Origin: Lutraria lutraria
Lineage: Eukaryota; Mollusca; Bivalvia; Venerida; Mactridae
Direction: 5' to 3'
NCBI GenBank assembly: GCA_964023205.1
Contig: OZ026833.1
Coordinates: 37,364,366-37,428,365, forward strand
DNA: 64,000 bases
The notes under the pieces are model-generated. The model was not told where the DNA came from. It was given only the letters and a program-made list of their open reading frames with translations, and did no database searches. Below are positions 49,200 to 61,329 of this stretch, in pieces. The translations under genes and the position numbers were made by a program. Position 1 is the stretch's first letter. Each line of letters begins with the position of its first letter.

Positions 49200-51186
49200 T
49201 ATCAGAATATTCAATACCTCAAAAAAATCATTTTTTGACTTCATTACATATTTGTCTTTGTTGCCTATGTATTTTTCAATGCGGACCAATCTATGTTCTG
49301 ACCAAATGTAGATTAACGTAGCACCTGTTGGTGTCTGCACTGCAACATGGAACAGGAACCAGTTTAAATGTGAACCTATATACATGTTATAATATTGTGC
49401 ATACTTAAAAAATATTGAATTGCTATCAGTAAATTATGAAATATATAGCTTGGCATTGTGTTTACCTGCATTAATCTTTCTTGTTGACCAATCAGCACTG
49501 GATTTTGACTGGTTGACAGGATAATTTTCTGAAAATAATAAGATTTAACATTACAATCAAATATTTTAAGTGTACTTCTTACTAAGTCATTTGACAGTGT
49601 CTGAATTTTGTATTAACGTCTAAAAGATCAATCAAATTTGAAAGAAAACTCTTCGTTCATTAACATTAAACAGAATATTCATATAATCTGTTTTATGCAT
49701 TAAAATTATGTTCATACCATGAGATATTGATAGTGTATGTAAAGAAGTCAACATGACATCAATAATGTACACATTGTGTTTTAATTGTTACATTCAATTT
49801 GTGTTTACATTGTACATGTACCTGTAATATTTTACATTCAAATGATTAATAACATTTTGTTACCTATTTTGATTGTTTCCAGTGGTTCATGAACTGCTTG
49901 TTTTGAAGATTTGAAGGTTATATTTTCTGAAAAAAATTAATTTTCACATGATAATGTCAGTGTGATTTAAAAAAAATCACTTATACATATCAATGTGAAA
50001 CAATTATACTATCATCTTGTGTTCTTATTCATTGCACAGCATTTGCAGCCATTTATTTATCCATGACCAAACCATCGTTAAAATCTATATACACAACATG
50101 CATAGTTATTTGCATATATCAATAACTTTATCCTTACCAATATCAATATAAATATCAATCACTGTAGTCAAATTATCCTTACCTTCCACTGAATCCACCT
50201 TCACTGTCTTCCGACAGACTTGTCAGTATCTGAACAGAAAAGTGGAAAATTATTTGACATACTCAATGCTTTAAGATTTGATCATCTGTTAATAAATGTT
50301 TGCTTTCATGCAAAACACAGTATTATGGCATTCAGACTGTATACAGGTGACTTATATTCTTTTTGCTATATGTACACATGAAGGTGTAATTTAATCGTAA
50401 ATCATAACATGTATTTTAACTAAAATCTGAATGGAGATGTGTTTATAAGAAATTGAAATGATTCATTATAATTAGATGAATTGGAAAAATATACTAACCA
50501 CTTCTTCCCATTTGTCAAGTTTGGGAGCTGGTCCCCCACCAGTACCCCCAGCCAACCTCCTTCTCTCCCTCTCTCTTCATCTGACAGACGTCTTCATGTC
50601 TGAAAGTTTGTTTTTTTACTTCCTTCATGGTCCTGGCCACTTTGCTTTGTGCATTAACACTGAAATAAAGCTGTAGTCTATACATTTTTATTGTTATATA
50701 TTTTTCTGTCTATTAGATTTGAAATTGGTTGTGGTGGACAAAGTCATATGAACTATGTAGTCATCAAGAGAATCAACAAAGAAAAAACGATTAACATTGT
50801 CCATACGTCAAAAGGGGCGGTGCTTAAATGAAACTGTGAAATTGAGTTTTGATGTATAATCTACATTAATTCGTCATTTAAACTATTATGACAAATTGCT
50901 TCGAAATATTTTTGTCGTACAGGTCGAGTTTATTGTCCATCCACCATCGACATAACAGCGGAACAAAAAAATATTTATAAATGTCAAATGTATATATGTC
51001 AAATCAGATCTGTCAAGAATACCTCCTCAAGACGGCGTCCCAGGTGTCCTCCTTGTCCCTGTGGGTCAGCTTTGGCCCAAAGCGACCTTCAAGTACATCG
51101 GAGGTGGATGCAAACTCAAAAGCAAGTGCATCCACCTCCGATTTTGACCAGTTTTCTTTTCTCTGCTTTTTGTTTACGGCGTCCAT
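49200..51186 (-). pseudogene. Myb/SANT-like DNA-binding protein (NAIF1/Harbinger type), spliced, apparently broken
   Basis: Exon 1 is 51186-51023. It starts at ATG (MDAVNKKQRKENWSKSEVD); the open frame continues upstream to 51222 only through a GTG. It ends at donor GTATTC. Exon 2 is 50659-50499, after 'tttatttcag'. The junction keeps phase, giving RRSVNAQSKVARTMKEVKK. The order NWSKSEV, DVLEGRF, RDKEDTWDAV, VARTMKEVKKK, SDMK matches the Myb/SANT domain of NAIF1-like proteins. In exon 2 an A-run (7 instead of 6) forces a one-base shift to reach KLSDMKTSVR, followed by an in-frame TGA, then a basic, glycine-rich tail. Candidate downstream exons with GT-AG ends are 50229-50183, 49926-49864, 49528-49466 and one starting at 49339. 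The 49926 and 49528 exons are both 63 bases and connect in phase. Such proteins bind DNA in the nucleus and are partners of Harbinger-type transposases; no transposase is present here. Confidence 0.65.
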
Positions 51187-51589
51187 AGAACTTTGCAGAC
51201 GATAATTTTTGCCGATAAACACCGAACACTACCGAATGTGTTTTTATAGCCCTCCAATTGAAGAGTTACGCACTATCTTCACGTAAGTTTACGCAAAAAC
51301 TTACGAACGTTTAGTAAAACCACAGGAGCCTGTTATTCAATCAAAAAAATTATACTCAATAAAAAATTAGAAAATCTACCTACGTATAGAAAAAAAAAAC
51401 AGGAGTGCAATGCCTCCCACTCCCCACCCACATCGCCTATACAAGAATCTCTATTTACGTGAAATTCTGCTCTACGTAGTTAAAGGCTATAAAAAGGTAA
51501 CAAATGCAGGTCCTACCCTTGACGTTTTCTCAGTTTTGCTTATCCTATTTCAATAAATCCAAGAGTTTCTCCAGCGGAGGAAAGCCATT

Positions 51590-51695
51590 GCGTGACGTCA
51601 TCAGCCAGCCAAAGATACTGAACGTCATCCATATTTTTTCATTATCTGTCGTTCACGTCATCCTCTCAAAATCTCCTCGGCGGTAAACGTCATCA
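51590..51695. promoter_or_regulatory. Cluster of four CRE-like sites upstream of the Myb/SANT gene
   Basis: A full palindromic CRE, TGACGTCA, is at 51593-51600. ACGTCAT half-sites follow at 51622-51628, 51655-51661 and 51687-51693, about 28-33 bases apart. The cluster lies about 400-500 bases upstream of the ATG at 51186 (minus strand), in DNA richer in GC than its surroundings. CREB/ATF binding is family knowledge; use as this gene's promoter is inference. Confidence 0.35.
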
Positions 51696-51699
51696 TTTT

Positions 51700-52653
51700 T
51701 GCGCATACCAGGGTCTCTTTGGAAGGGTCAAACATCGGTTTAAGAGCATGGACAGAGTTGTAACTTTACAGAATTGTTCATAGATGATATTTCGTTAGAT
51801 CTGTGAGGTTAAATAGTTCAAAACTATCGCAAACTGTTTAATTTCGGGCAATAAATGTGAGATTTGAGCATTATTTTCTGCGTGTCGTGTATAAACAGGC
51901 GCTATCAGCTTTATTCCGCAAAGATAGCATGCGAGACTGTTTGAATAGTTCATTTCAACCTTCGTGGTCATTCACATATCCTTAGATCCAAAAGAAAGCC
52001 CGAATTCGAGAATTGCTGGTAAGAAATATAACACCACTACTCACCCGTCATCGGTGTTTACCTCTGTTGGGTAGTCATCACTCTGTAGGGCATTCATCCG
52101 GTTATACCGTGTGGCTAACGCTGTGTAAGATTAAGGCAGATACAATTCATCCTCGAACATCGGTCTTTGCTAAAAAGATCACGAGATACTCCGAACAATT
52201 ATCCTATGATCATTGTATATTTTCTATGCAGATAGACATATAGCTCGTGTCATGATGTTAAAATGCTAAGCATCCTGGAAATCATTTTTTGTAGAATTTG
52301 AAACATGACACATTTGAAAGTTTTCGACGTGGTTGTATTTTTTTATCATGCACTATACAACCATAACAGGACACAGAACGATAATGATAAGCTGAATGAA
52401 TATTGGAAACGACATATATATGTCAATTAAGCTTTATACCTTTATAGTTTTATTCGATTCTTATACAAGGAATACTATACAGGGATAAATAATTTCCAAA
52501 TTTAACCATATCGTACACGTATTTATGCGTATTGTGCTAATATTACGCACATTTCAGTAGCTGTTTATTAGCATGTTTATTCAATAAATGTATATATGTG
52601 TTCTGTTATGTCTAAACTTCGCATTATATATTTTGACTGAACCAAACGACACG
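51700..52653. other. No recognisable feature
   Basis: I see no exon or repeat I can support; the 76-codon frame at 52013-52243 has no recognisable domain. Confidence 0.35.
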
Positions 52654-52725
52654 TCGTCTGTAGTCTGGTACCCGTCTCCAATCTTACAGTAAGATTGGAG
52701 ACGGGTACCAGACTACATCGTCTGT
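52654..52725. repeat. Perfect 28-bp hairpin flanked by 8-bp direct repeats
   Basis: The left arm 52659-52686 ('tgtagtctggtacccgtctc' plus 8 more) and right arm 52690-52717 are exact reverse complements, with the 3-base loop CAG. TCGTCTGT occurs directly on both sides (52654-52661 and 52718-52725), overlapping the left arm edge by 3 bases. No coding role or downstream U-tract was seen. Confidence 0.95.
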
Positions 52726-54834
52726 TACTTATATACACCCAAAAATCCCGGCACAACTCTCCGTCAATGACATTCCGCAGTTACAATCGAATATTTACAA
52801 ATGTTCCATGTTTCTCGTGATTTCAGTGTTATACAAATTCGGCCAACCCTTGATATTTGATGATACTAGTTTAACGTACAGTATAACTCGTCAATTGAAG
52901 ACCACTGTCCAGATCGACCTATTCTTTATTTGGTTATTTAAAGTTACTTAATGTGTCCAAACAGATTATAATTACTATACATTGTATTTGTAAATATTTT
53001 TATCGTATTTTTTTATTTCACTTCTAATTTTATGCAAAGTTTTCAATGCTCTATAAACAATATCTACCAAACTGATACGATCTTTTCTTTGATTGTCTCA
53101 GTATCCCTGTCTTATATGTATGTAATTAAAATGACACACTCGAAGAAGAAAACACGCTGAGTAAATGTGTCTGGCTTATACGAGGATAACTTATGCAATA
53201 AAATAACTGAATAAATAAGTAGGATATAAATATAACATATACATTTTTGTAGATGCTTCAAGGAAATCACTGTAAAATATATGTATGACTTTTAATTTAG
53301 ACAATGAACTGTATCGAATAGTTGTAATGCCACGAAATGAGCTGTATATATATACTTCATTCCCGTAACTCTAAGTGAACATAAATTTTATCAACAGCAT
53401 CTTTTTATAACCACATGAAGACACTTTTGAATAGCTCTGCTGGGGTTCGGTGGTATAAATGCTTGTATATAGATGACCAAATTTAAACTGTGATATTTTC
53501 TCACAAAAGGCAGTTGGGCGGAATTGCGATCACTCCAGCATGATTTTGTACCGGTCGTTCAAGAGGGAACGTCACCACTAGTAATTTGAATAAACTCAAA
53601 AATGAGTGGAGCACGTTAGAAATATGCATATTTTTAGAAAAGTTTATCAATTAAATTATGTTAGTGACGCCAGTGCAGTAAATCTAATGTATTAATTGAA
53701 GGGCTTATAAACATTCAAGTTTTTAATTCGTATCAGTCGTATTCCTGGACTGTCAAGGTACAACTTACAAAGTTGTCTGCTGATGCTGGTATTATACCAT
53801 GTGTAACACTCAATTCCTAGCCCTTAAATACCAACACTCATATTCTAGCCCTCAAATATCAACGAAATATCCAAGCTCTCGATCAAATCTCAGAACTCAA
53901 ACCCTAGTCATCAAATATTGATCAGCACCCATCCTAGCTATTAAATCTCAGCATCCTAATCTTGGTGCTCAATACCTAGCTTTCAAATTGCAGCTCCTGT
54001 ACTATAAATATTTAGTTACTTAATTTGTTCATAGATATCTTTAATCAATAATAGAGATATGGTGGAATATCAATGAAATATTTGATTGAAGGGAGGCTAA
54101 TCTTGCACAACATGAATTGTTCCCCTTGTATGTTATATTTTGCAAATAGATGAACTGATGCAGCAGAGTTTCTAGAACCAAAGTAGGGCTCAACATTTTG
54201 TATATAACTTAGTGCACTCTGTATGTGTCTGACTTGACTTATGAAAAATAGAATAATAAACAGTTCAAAATGTGTCATTTCTATAACTGACAGACTTTAC
54301 TCATTTGTATCCATCTTGCATTTGGAATATGAAATCAATCATTTTACTTACTTATTTCAGTTGGCATAAATTAGGCATTTTGATATGACCCAAAATTGTC
54401 TATTTTAATTTCTATCAACCATTATAATTAGCTGATTCCATGTGAGTTATGTTACCCATGAATAATGGGTAAGTTTACAGTACAAATAAAAATATATTCT
54501 ATCAAAATATGCAAATTTCTATTAGTTCTACCGATTTACTAATTTTGCTGCCGCTCTGTGACCGAAATTGTATCATGGATTCATTTTAAAACTAGCTGTA
54601 CTGTTAAGCGTTTTGACTATTTGTATCAACTTGCAACATTGTTATTATATTGTAGATGTTTCTTCTGTCAAAGTTAATTTCAATTTGTTGTGGACTTATC
54701 TCCTATAAATAATCTCCTATAAATATATCTTGTCAGTTGGCACAGAAATTATATACATGTACAATATACAATTCATATTATAGGCAGTACTATGGCTGCT
54801 GAAGTATTGGTCATACCAAACGTATTTAGGTACT
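52726..54834. other. Unannotated DNA with a short degenerate tandem repeat
   Basis: No gene was recognised. At about 53805-53990 the phrase 'ctagccctcaaat' with 'ctcaaatatcaac' variants recurs every 20-35 bases, a degenerate minisatellite. Confidence 0.35.
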
Positions 54835-55146
54835 GTGTGTTTTTACGAATACATTGCTTTAACAACACAGATATACCAACAAGTTAAAGGTATATCATAT
54901 GATATCACAAACATGACCCTGGATGAGCACATAAAAATGGGCGAGGCATGTGTCGGTGCTTTATACATTGGGCATGATAAAAAAAAACAGGAAAAAATAT
55001 TTGAAATAAAGAGTAGGGATACAACTGCCTGGCTCTGGTGTCATCTCTCCCCTCTCTGGGGTGGCCCTGAAATGACCATAGCTGTCGAATGGGTCGTTAA
55101 ACAACGGATAGATTCAGATTGAGTTAAACAACAGTTAAACAAACCA
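54835..55146 (+). mobile_element. SINE-like 3' part within a 95-codon frame
   Basis: The end of the frame (about 55010-55146) contains 'ggtggccctgaaatgaccat', 'agctgtcgaatgggtcgtta' and 'aacaac' repeats. This is the usual 3' end of a bivalve SINE family I recall ('cctgaaatgacc...ggcgttaaacaac'). The 95-codon frame (54835-55122) runs through it and is therefore probably not a gene. The first half (54835-55000) remains unexplained. Confidence 0.4.
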
Positions 55147-55258
55147 TCATCATTGTGTCTGAGGTACTAATAATATTAAGGTACATGTATCTGTTAAAAT
55201 CAATGAAATTTTGACTCAAACTTTTGGGGCACAACTGTAAACAAACTATATTTTAGCT

Positions 55259-55484
55259 CTTGTTTATATTGAGTTTTACGCCCCTTGGATTTTAACAGTC
55301 AGTCATATGAGGCGGACAGTTCACCTAAGATATTTCTATATTTCCTGGGAAGGACCAGTACTAGCCTACTTTTTCACATAGAGACATGGTCGAATGTGGG
55401 GCTCGAACCCATGACCCTTTATCAGTGAGAGGTTACAGAGATTTGAAGTCAGCAACCTTAACCACTCGACCACTGAGGTGGGTC
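55259..55484 (-). mobile_element. tRNA-derived SINE (family A)
   Basis: Reverse orientation. The tail 'tttatattgagttttacgcc' is at 55263 onward, the B box (reverse of 'gggctcgaaccc') near 55399, and the A-box end 'taaccactcgaccactgagg' near 55458. It serves as the uninterrupted reference for the copy split by the LINE at 16836-18872. Confidence 0.88.
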
Positions 55485-55784
55485 TATGTTTTAGCATATT
55501 AAAGATTGCTATAGTCTTTTATTACATGAAGTAAATGTGATTTCTGCGCACTATTTCAGTAACTCATCATTTTGTGTAATCTGAGTCTATTGTGATTATG
55601 GATGTATATGTGGGCTATATATATATCTGAAAATTACCTAACAGACAAGAAAATATGTACAGTTTAGTTAAATTTATCTCCAGTGCTTGACAATATAAAA
55701 TTCGCATACAATAAATACAAAATGTACACGACTAAGTTGAATTAATCCTTCATAGGCTTTTTGAAGTTAGCTCCCTTTAAACAT

Positions 55785-57719
55785 TCAGAAAGCTAACTTG
55801 GCAGCTGGTACAATATTTCTTATAAAGTCACTCCTGTCATTACAGAACTGTGATTGTTTCATTCTGTTTATCTTGTTCTGCACTGCTTCCTTGTCGTCTA
55901 ACAGGATTTGACTACAAACAAGAATAAGAACATTAAATTTATTTTGATCAACATAAAAAGTGAAAACAAATTGTAATCTAAGAAGTATGTTCAGAGGACA
56001 CAAAATTAATGCCTCTTCAATGTAATGTGAAGATAATGAAAAATATGCACCTGTAATAAAAAAAACCCAGTAATTTGCAGAAAGAACAAAATGCCTATAA
56101 AAACAATTAAACCTGATTGAGTGATCTGCAGCATATTTCTTAAATGCTATATGTCATCTCATTATGGTGATATAATTATAAAATCCCATAATTCTTGACC
56201 TTGTCGTTCACTAGTGGCATGGTTCTAATTCAGATGTAACACATCATTGTGGTCATTTGAGCCATACATATCCTATTACTGGTGGTCAAGATATAAACTG
56301 GGCATGATTTGCAGACCACATGCACACAGACACATGGTATAATAATACAATATGTCCACCTCCCATTATTAATGGTGAAGGAATAAAAATCAAACATGAG
56401 TTTGAGGCTAGCTCAGTGATTAGATCGTTTGTCAGATGATCGAGAGGTTGTGAGTTCGAACCCTGGGCGAGGCTCACACTGTCCGTGACAAATTTGACTG
56501 AAGATATTACATCCTATGTTACCGGTAAATTGTCCTCCACTTCTAAATTATGTGGGGTAGCTTGGCTGAAGCTTACGGATAGAATGTGGTTAATACTGGT
56601 TAAGGCTTAAATGAAGTCCAGGAAAGCTGGTTAGGATAACTGCCCGCCACAACATGACTGAAATGATGTTGAAAATGGCGTAAAACCCCATGAAACAAAC
56701 AATATAAGACGGTCATTTTGTTGTCTAATGTCATTCTATTTCACATTTTGTACTTTGATATCAGCTAATTCATTACTGACATGCAGCAGTAAAACTGTAT
56801 AAACAAACTAGGACTTGAAACTTAATTTTAATATTTTTACATTGATATTATGGTAGAAAACGCTTATAGTGAACTTGGATTCATCTCTTGTGAAAAATTG
56901 AACATCTTTATTATAAGTAAAGAAAATACTTTTCTTGTCTGAAAGAGTTTTCACAGCAATTAATGCCTCATCCAACTTCTTCTTGATACATTATTTCATC
57001 ACTTTACAAGTAAACTGTAATAATAAATTGTTCATCATATTAAATAATAGCCCCCACATTTATAGAGAAAAATATGCAAATGTATTCATTTTCAACTAAT
57101 CTGTATAATAAAGAACTGAAATTGGCCTCTTCCAACAATGCTAAGTGTCTCCACAAGGCAACAGTTACATATCTCTGTACATGTATATATTATATGTATA
57201 TGGATAAGAAAAAACATACAGTTTTGATAATTACCATTTCGAGGGTTCAACGCAACAGTGTCGTAACTCATATTGAAATAAGAACAAGTTACGACAGTGT
57301 TGCGCTGAGCCCTCGATTTGAGCACAAAAAATTAAAACTGAATTAAGACTATGCTTATACCAGTGATGCTATGGTGTGTTTGTACAGGGACTTCATCAAG
57401 GTTAAGGTATTAGGATCCTAAACTCCCAAAATTATCCTTCAAAATGGGGTGGACAGACTTTTAACAATTCATATAGGTTTTCAGATCAGATTTTTCAAGT
57501 TAACTTCCATTTAAATTTGAATTGAAGTCTATGCAAGTAACCCATTTTTTCAAACATTCAAGAACAAAGAACATCTATTTCAATGAAAACTCATTGTAAA
57601 AAGATGCAATAATACTTTATCATTCTAATTTGATAAAGAAAAATATTACTTACATAATTATATTCATCCTTAGCCTTCATAATTTTTGTTAGCAAGTTTG
57701 CTGACAGATTCCATAAATA
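55785..57719 (-). CDS. Unrecognised spliced gene, three candidate exons
   Basis: Exon A is 57719-57654 (22 codons, after 'acttcagtttag', donor GTAAGT), ending AKDEYNY. Exon B is 56981-56841 (47 codons, donor GTAAAA) and includes LDEALIAVKTLSDKKSIFF and RDESKFTISVFYHN. Exon C is 55911-55785, after 'cttgtttgtag', including LLDDKEAVQNKINRMKQ and ending NIVPAAKLAF and TGA. A and B join in phase. B and C do not (phase 0 versus a 1-base start), so an exon may be missing between them or the copy may be damaged. The acceptor of exon B is weak, with a stop in frame just upstream. The predicted product is charged and helix-rich with no family I recognise. The C-terminal end is here; upstream exons are not found. 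A SINE (56404-56703) lies in the B-C intron. Confidence 0.45.
56404..56703 (+). mobile_element. tRNA-derived SINE (family B), near full length
   Basis: The head 'gaggctagctcagtgattag' (A box) and 'gtgagttcgaaccctgggc' (B box) resemble a normal tRNA with a short variable arm. The body passes through 'ggttaggataactgcccgcc' and ends in 'gaaaatggcgtaaaacccca' then (AAAC)n. It reveals the internal deletion of the copy at 28313-28941. No target-site duplication was identified. Confidence 0.85.
57240..57315. repeat. Imperfect 29-bp inverted repeat
   Basis: The left arm 57240-57268 ('cgagggttcaacgcaacagt' plus 9 more) pairs with the right arm 57287-57315 at 26 of 29 positions, with an 18-base loop. 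It sits within an intron of the candidate gene at 55785-57719. Similar-looking frames on both strands result from this symmetry. Confidence 0.85.
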
Positions 57720-60700
57720 CTAAACTGAAGTATAAGAAAGAAAAAAATATAACATAAAAATTAGATAATGTATTCCATCTTTGGAGAGTTTAGGTATCAG
57801 GCCTCAGTTTCACTAACAAAACTGAATATAAACTTAATTATGTATTCAAAATGTTTTTTTGTCTAGAAATCTTGTGTCTTTGAGCCGAAATGTTACCATA
57901 TGTTTCTTTATTTACTAAGAACTTGTTAAACATGCAAGCATAAAAAAAACAGAAAACAAGTTTGTAATGCTTCTTATATATTTTTACTTCCAGTAGCCCA
58001 TGATTAACCCCCACTAGGTGTCAGGGCAAATAATGTTTTCTTCATAAATTTGAACACATTAATTTAAAAGAAACCAGTTAAACCTTAAAATAGAGATTTG
58101 AATCTTTTCTATTTCAGGTTTATATCTATAAAAAATACAGCCGCAGGAGGTGCCGTCTACAAATTCAAAAATACGAAAGCACAGCATGAAAAATCCAAAT
58201 AACCACACGACGGTCATTCAGATAGTGCTTTTTAGAGGCAAAAAGTTTAATGTTTTAATTTTAATCCAGCAGCCAAAAATTGGATGATTTTCAGATTTAT
58301 TGGGCATTGAACCCACTTTTGTGATGTTGGCAAAGCAAATATGCTATTTTGTTCTGCTTAAATTCCACTGATACGGTCAAAGGTTACTTGAGGTCAATAT
58401 AGGTCAGCCCAGGTCATGTTTAGATCTCAGAAGTTTTATCAAACACATTTGAAAATTTCTAGTAATGGATTTTTGAAATAAGAAAAAGGCATATTATATA
58501 CATTGTAGTTTGTTCTAAAAATGCAATATTTGGTGATGGCCACTAACACATGTTTACAGTATTTAGAACTGCTATATGTGACACTGAATAAGAAATGTAC
58601 TGCTCCTTAATTTGGCTTTCAGCGGTACATGAATTTTCAACAGAAGTGTCTGCAGAATGTAGTTTCTGTAGATGATGTTTATAAAAACATAAAAAATTAT
58701 AATGTCAAGAATAAGTAATAAAGACCACTGATTGTCGTTAAATTCATTACTTTTAACCAATTAAGAACTGTGTTTATCAATATTTGTGAATTTTCTGCCT
58801 AATGAGGTGTACATGGTTAAGAATATATGTAACTATACCAAGATAGCACAGGATGATAGAAATTGAGAGTTGGTCGTTACATAAGGTTTGACTGTATGTA
58901 GCATACCTAGCATGTCATGCCTAGGTCAAACATTTATGGATCACCTCATAGGTTCCACTATGGATTAAATCTTACGGGTGACCCAGGAAATGCCAATTTC
59001 GGTAGTCCGATACAAATCTGACATCACATTGCATCCTTAGTAAATACATGGTGAAAGCTTACTAGTATGTACTGGTACTTCATCGTAAATAACAGTAGAA
59101 ATACTTGTCGATTTAAATTGGGCCTACGTATAAGTACAGATTAATATGGAGTACGTTTCCACAGTTATTTGTTCCATGGTTAAATTTTTGAACATGTCAC
59201 AGATATACAAATACTACTAGGTAAAACTACAACTTCAATATGAAAAGCTACTGACCAGTACAGATTGCAACGAATGAAGCTGGATCCTATTCTTAGCATC
59301 AAAACCTAGGCATAACATTGGATTCAGCAATCTCAACCAAGAGTTATCGCTCCTTTCCAACACACGTCTCAAAGCCAAGATTCTTGAAAAGCTACACAAT
59401 GATCAATAACATGCTTTTGTGTATAATTAATAATTTGTTAGATGTTAACGTTTTGGCTAAATTTTACCAAAACTTCACACAATCGGTAACCCTTAACCAA
59501 TATATTAACCGAAACCAAAGAAACTAAACCCAGGAATTAAATTTTACCGATAAGTGAGTGCAGAATAGAATAGAACATATACTATTTTCATAAATTGTGC
59601 ACACATAGGTACATACATTTTTATATCATACAATATTATTTATAAGCACATATATAATACACTTTATGAGAAATAAACCACAAGCGCTGCCAACACTAAG
59701 TCTGTTCACTACTTCAGTACGTGAGATATATCTATTTATCTATGAAGTTGCATGTTGACTCTCATGCAGTTTCTGAGTTATCATACATGTCAGCTACACT
59801 GAAGTTTTTGCACTGAATTGATAGGCTTTCTAGCCCAGCTAAAAATGAGCTTAACAGAAATGTAAAAATACATCAACTAGGCAGTGTTACTAGCTGTTTG
59901 TCCAGTGATTTTGTATATTATATAATAAGTATATTATCATCAACTGGTTTGATGAGATTTTGGTAATGTGACATCTGAATCAATGTTAGTATACTTAATA
60001 TACATCATGTATGTATAAGCTTGTGTGGTATTATTGAATAAACTTTTTGTATGTCTGCCTGTCATCTGTGTTGACTTGATCATTTTGTATCTAGAATATG
60101 TACTGAACAAAATTACCACCTATATATTTTTAGTATTATTACTTGTCATATGAGCTTTTATATGACCCTCATTGACATTAGATTAAATGTTGGTTGATTT
60201 ATACAAATGTACTTGGTAAAAATTTTGCTTTCAATCAAACTCATGTCCAATTTCTATCTTTATATGGATATCTGTGAAAGAAAAGAACTAAAATGACTAT
60301 CCCGGAGATAAATAATAATATCAAAAAATATATAGGTGGTAACTTACTAAATATGCTATGTTTGGACACACACATACTATATGTACCGGTAAGTTATAAA
60401 CTAATCAGTACTCCCAACACATGATATGCACATTCTATTACTATCAAGATAATACAATAAAACATTTATTTATAATAACAAAACATAATTGACATTTACA
60501 TAACATTTATTTTTTTCTTTTAAGATCAACAAATAAACATTTAATAATAAATAACTGCCATATCATGGAAAAACTAGTGTGCAAACTGAATGGCCCAGGA
60601 AAAACCAGAGATCAAAACCCTGTAGGGAAAAAACTCTGGAAACCTGTACCCCATGTCAAGTTTCAGATTGCAGAGCATATGGGGCCACACTCTTCACAAA

Positions 60701-61329
60701 TGCGAAATTAAAGTTTGACAGTATAATGGATTATACAAAAATCTACATAAACATCAAACATAGCGCATTTACTAAGCCAGTAACAAATATTCAGAACTTA
60801 CAAGTACAAAAATAAAGCTAATAAAAAACAACTACCTAAGGTTTTAAAGTTAATCAATATTATGTCAAGTTAAAACATGTGTACTTTAATAATGAGCAAA
60901 CAACCAACTTCCATTCTCATACAATAGATAGTAAATTACAAAAAAAAACTTCAAAGCAAGCATAGAGCATTGAAGTAATCTTAACAATAAACTTAACATA
61001 AACAAAAATAATACAGAAATATAGATACAAATTGTGAAAATTCAAGACATTTTACCAAATAGAAGTAAGTGCTAGCAAACAAATAACATTTTTTAAGATG
61101 TATATATATATACATGTTAATATTGAGATCATAAATAAAAAAACTCACGATAATAAATGTAAATGCTCCCAATAAAAAAAATAAATTAATATGTTTCAAC
61201 AAGGTAAACTGCTAAAAATGTGTCTTAAATAAATGGAAGAATCTGAGAAATAATGATAATAGAAAAATGTTTGTTTCGCATAGAGCAGAAACATCAGCAA
61301 AATACAGTGTTTGAGAAATTGTCTTTCAA
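57720..61329. other. No recognisable gene
   Basis: AT-rich DNA. Upstream exons of the gene at 55785-57719 would be expected here on the minus strand, but I could not identify any with confidence. No repeat array or RNA gene was seen. Confidence 0.35.

Noticed and set aside
51187..51222. Start of the Myb/SANT protein at 51222
   Set aside because: The codon there is GTG; the first ATG is at 51186, just before the conserved domain.
52659..52717. Rho-independent terminator
   Set aside because: The hairpin lacks a following T-run, has no upstream gene, and the genome is eukaryotic.
54835..55122. 95-codon plus-strand frame as a gene
   Set aside because: Its second half is a SINE-like 3' end, so the reading is repeat-derived.
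56404..56475. Functional tRNA gene
   Set aside because: It is the head of family B SINE with a shared 3' body and (AAAC)n tail.
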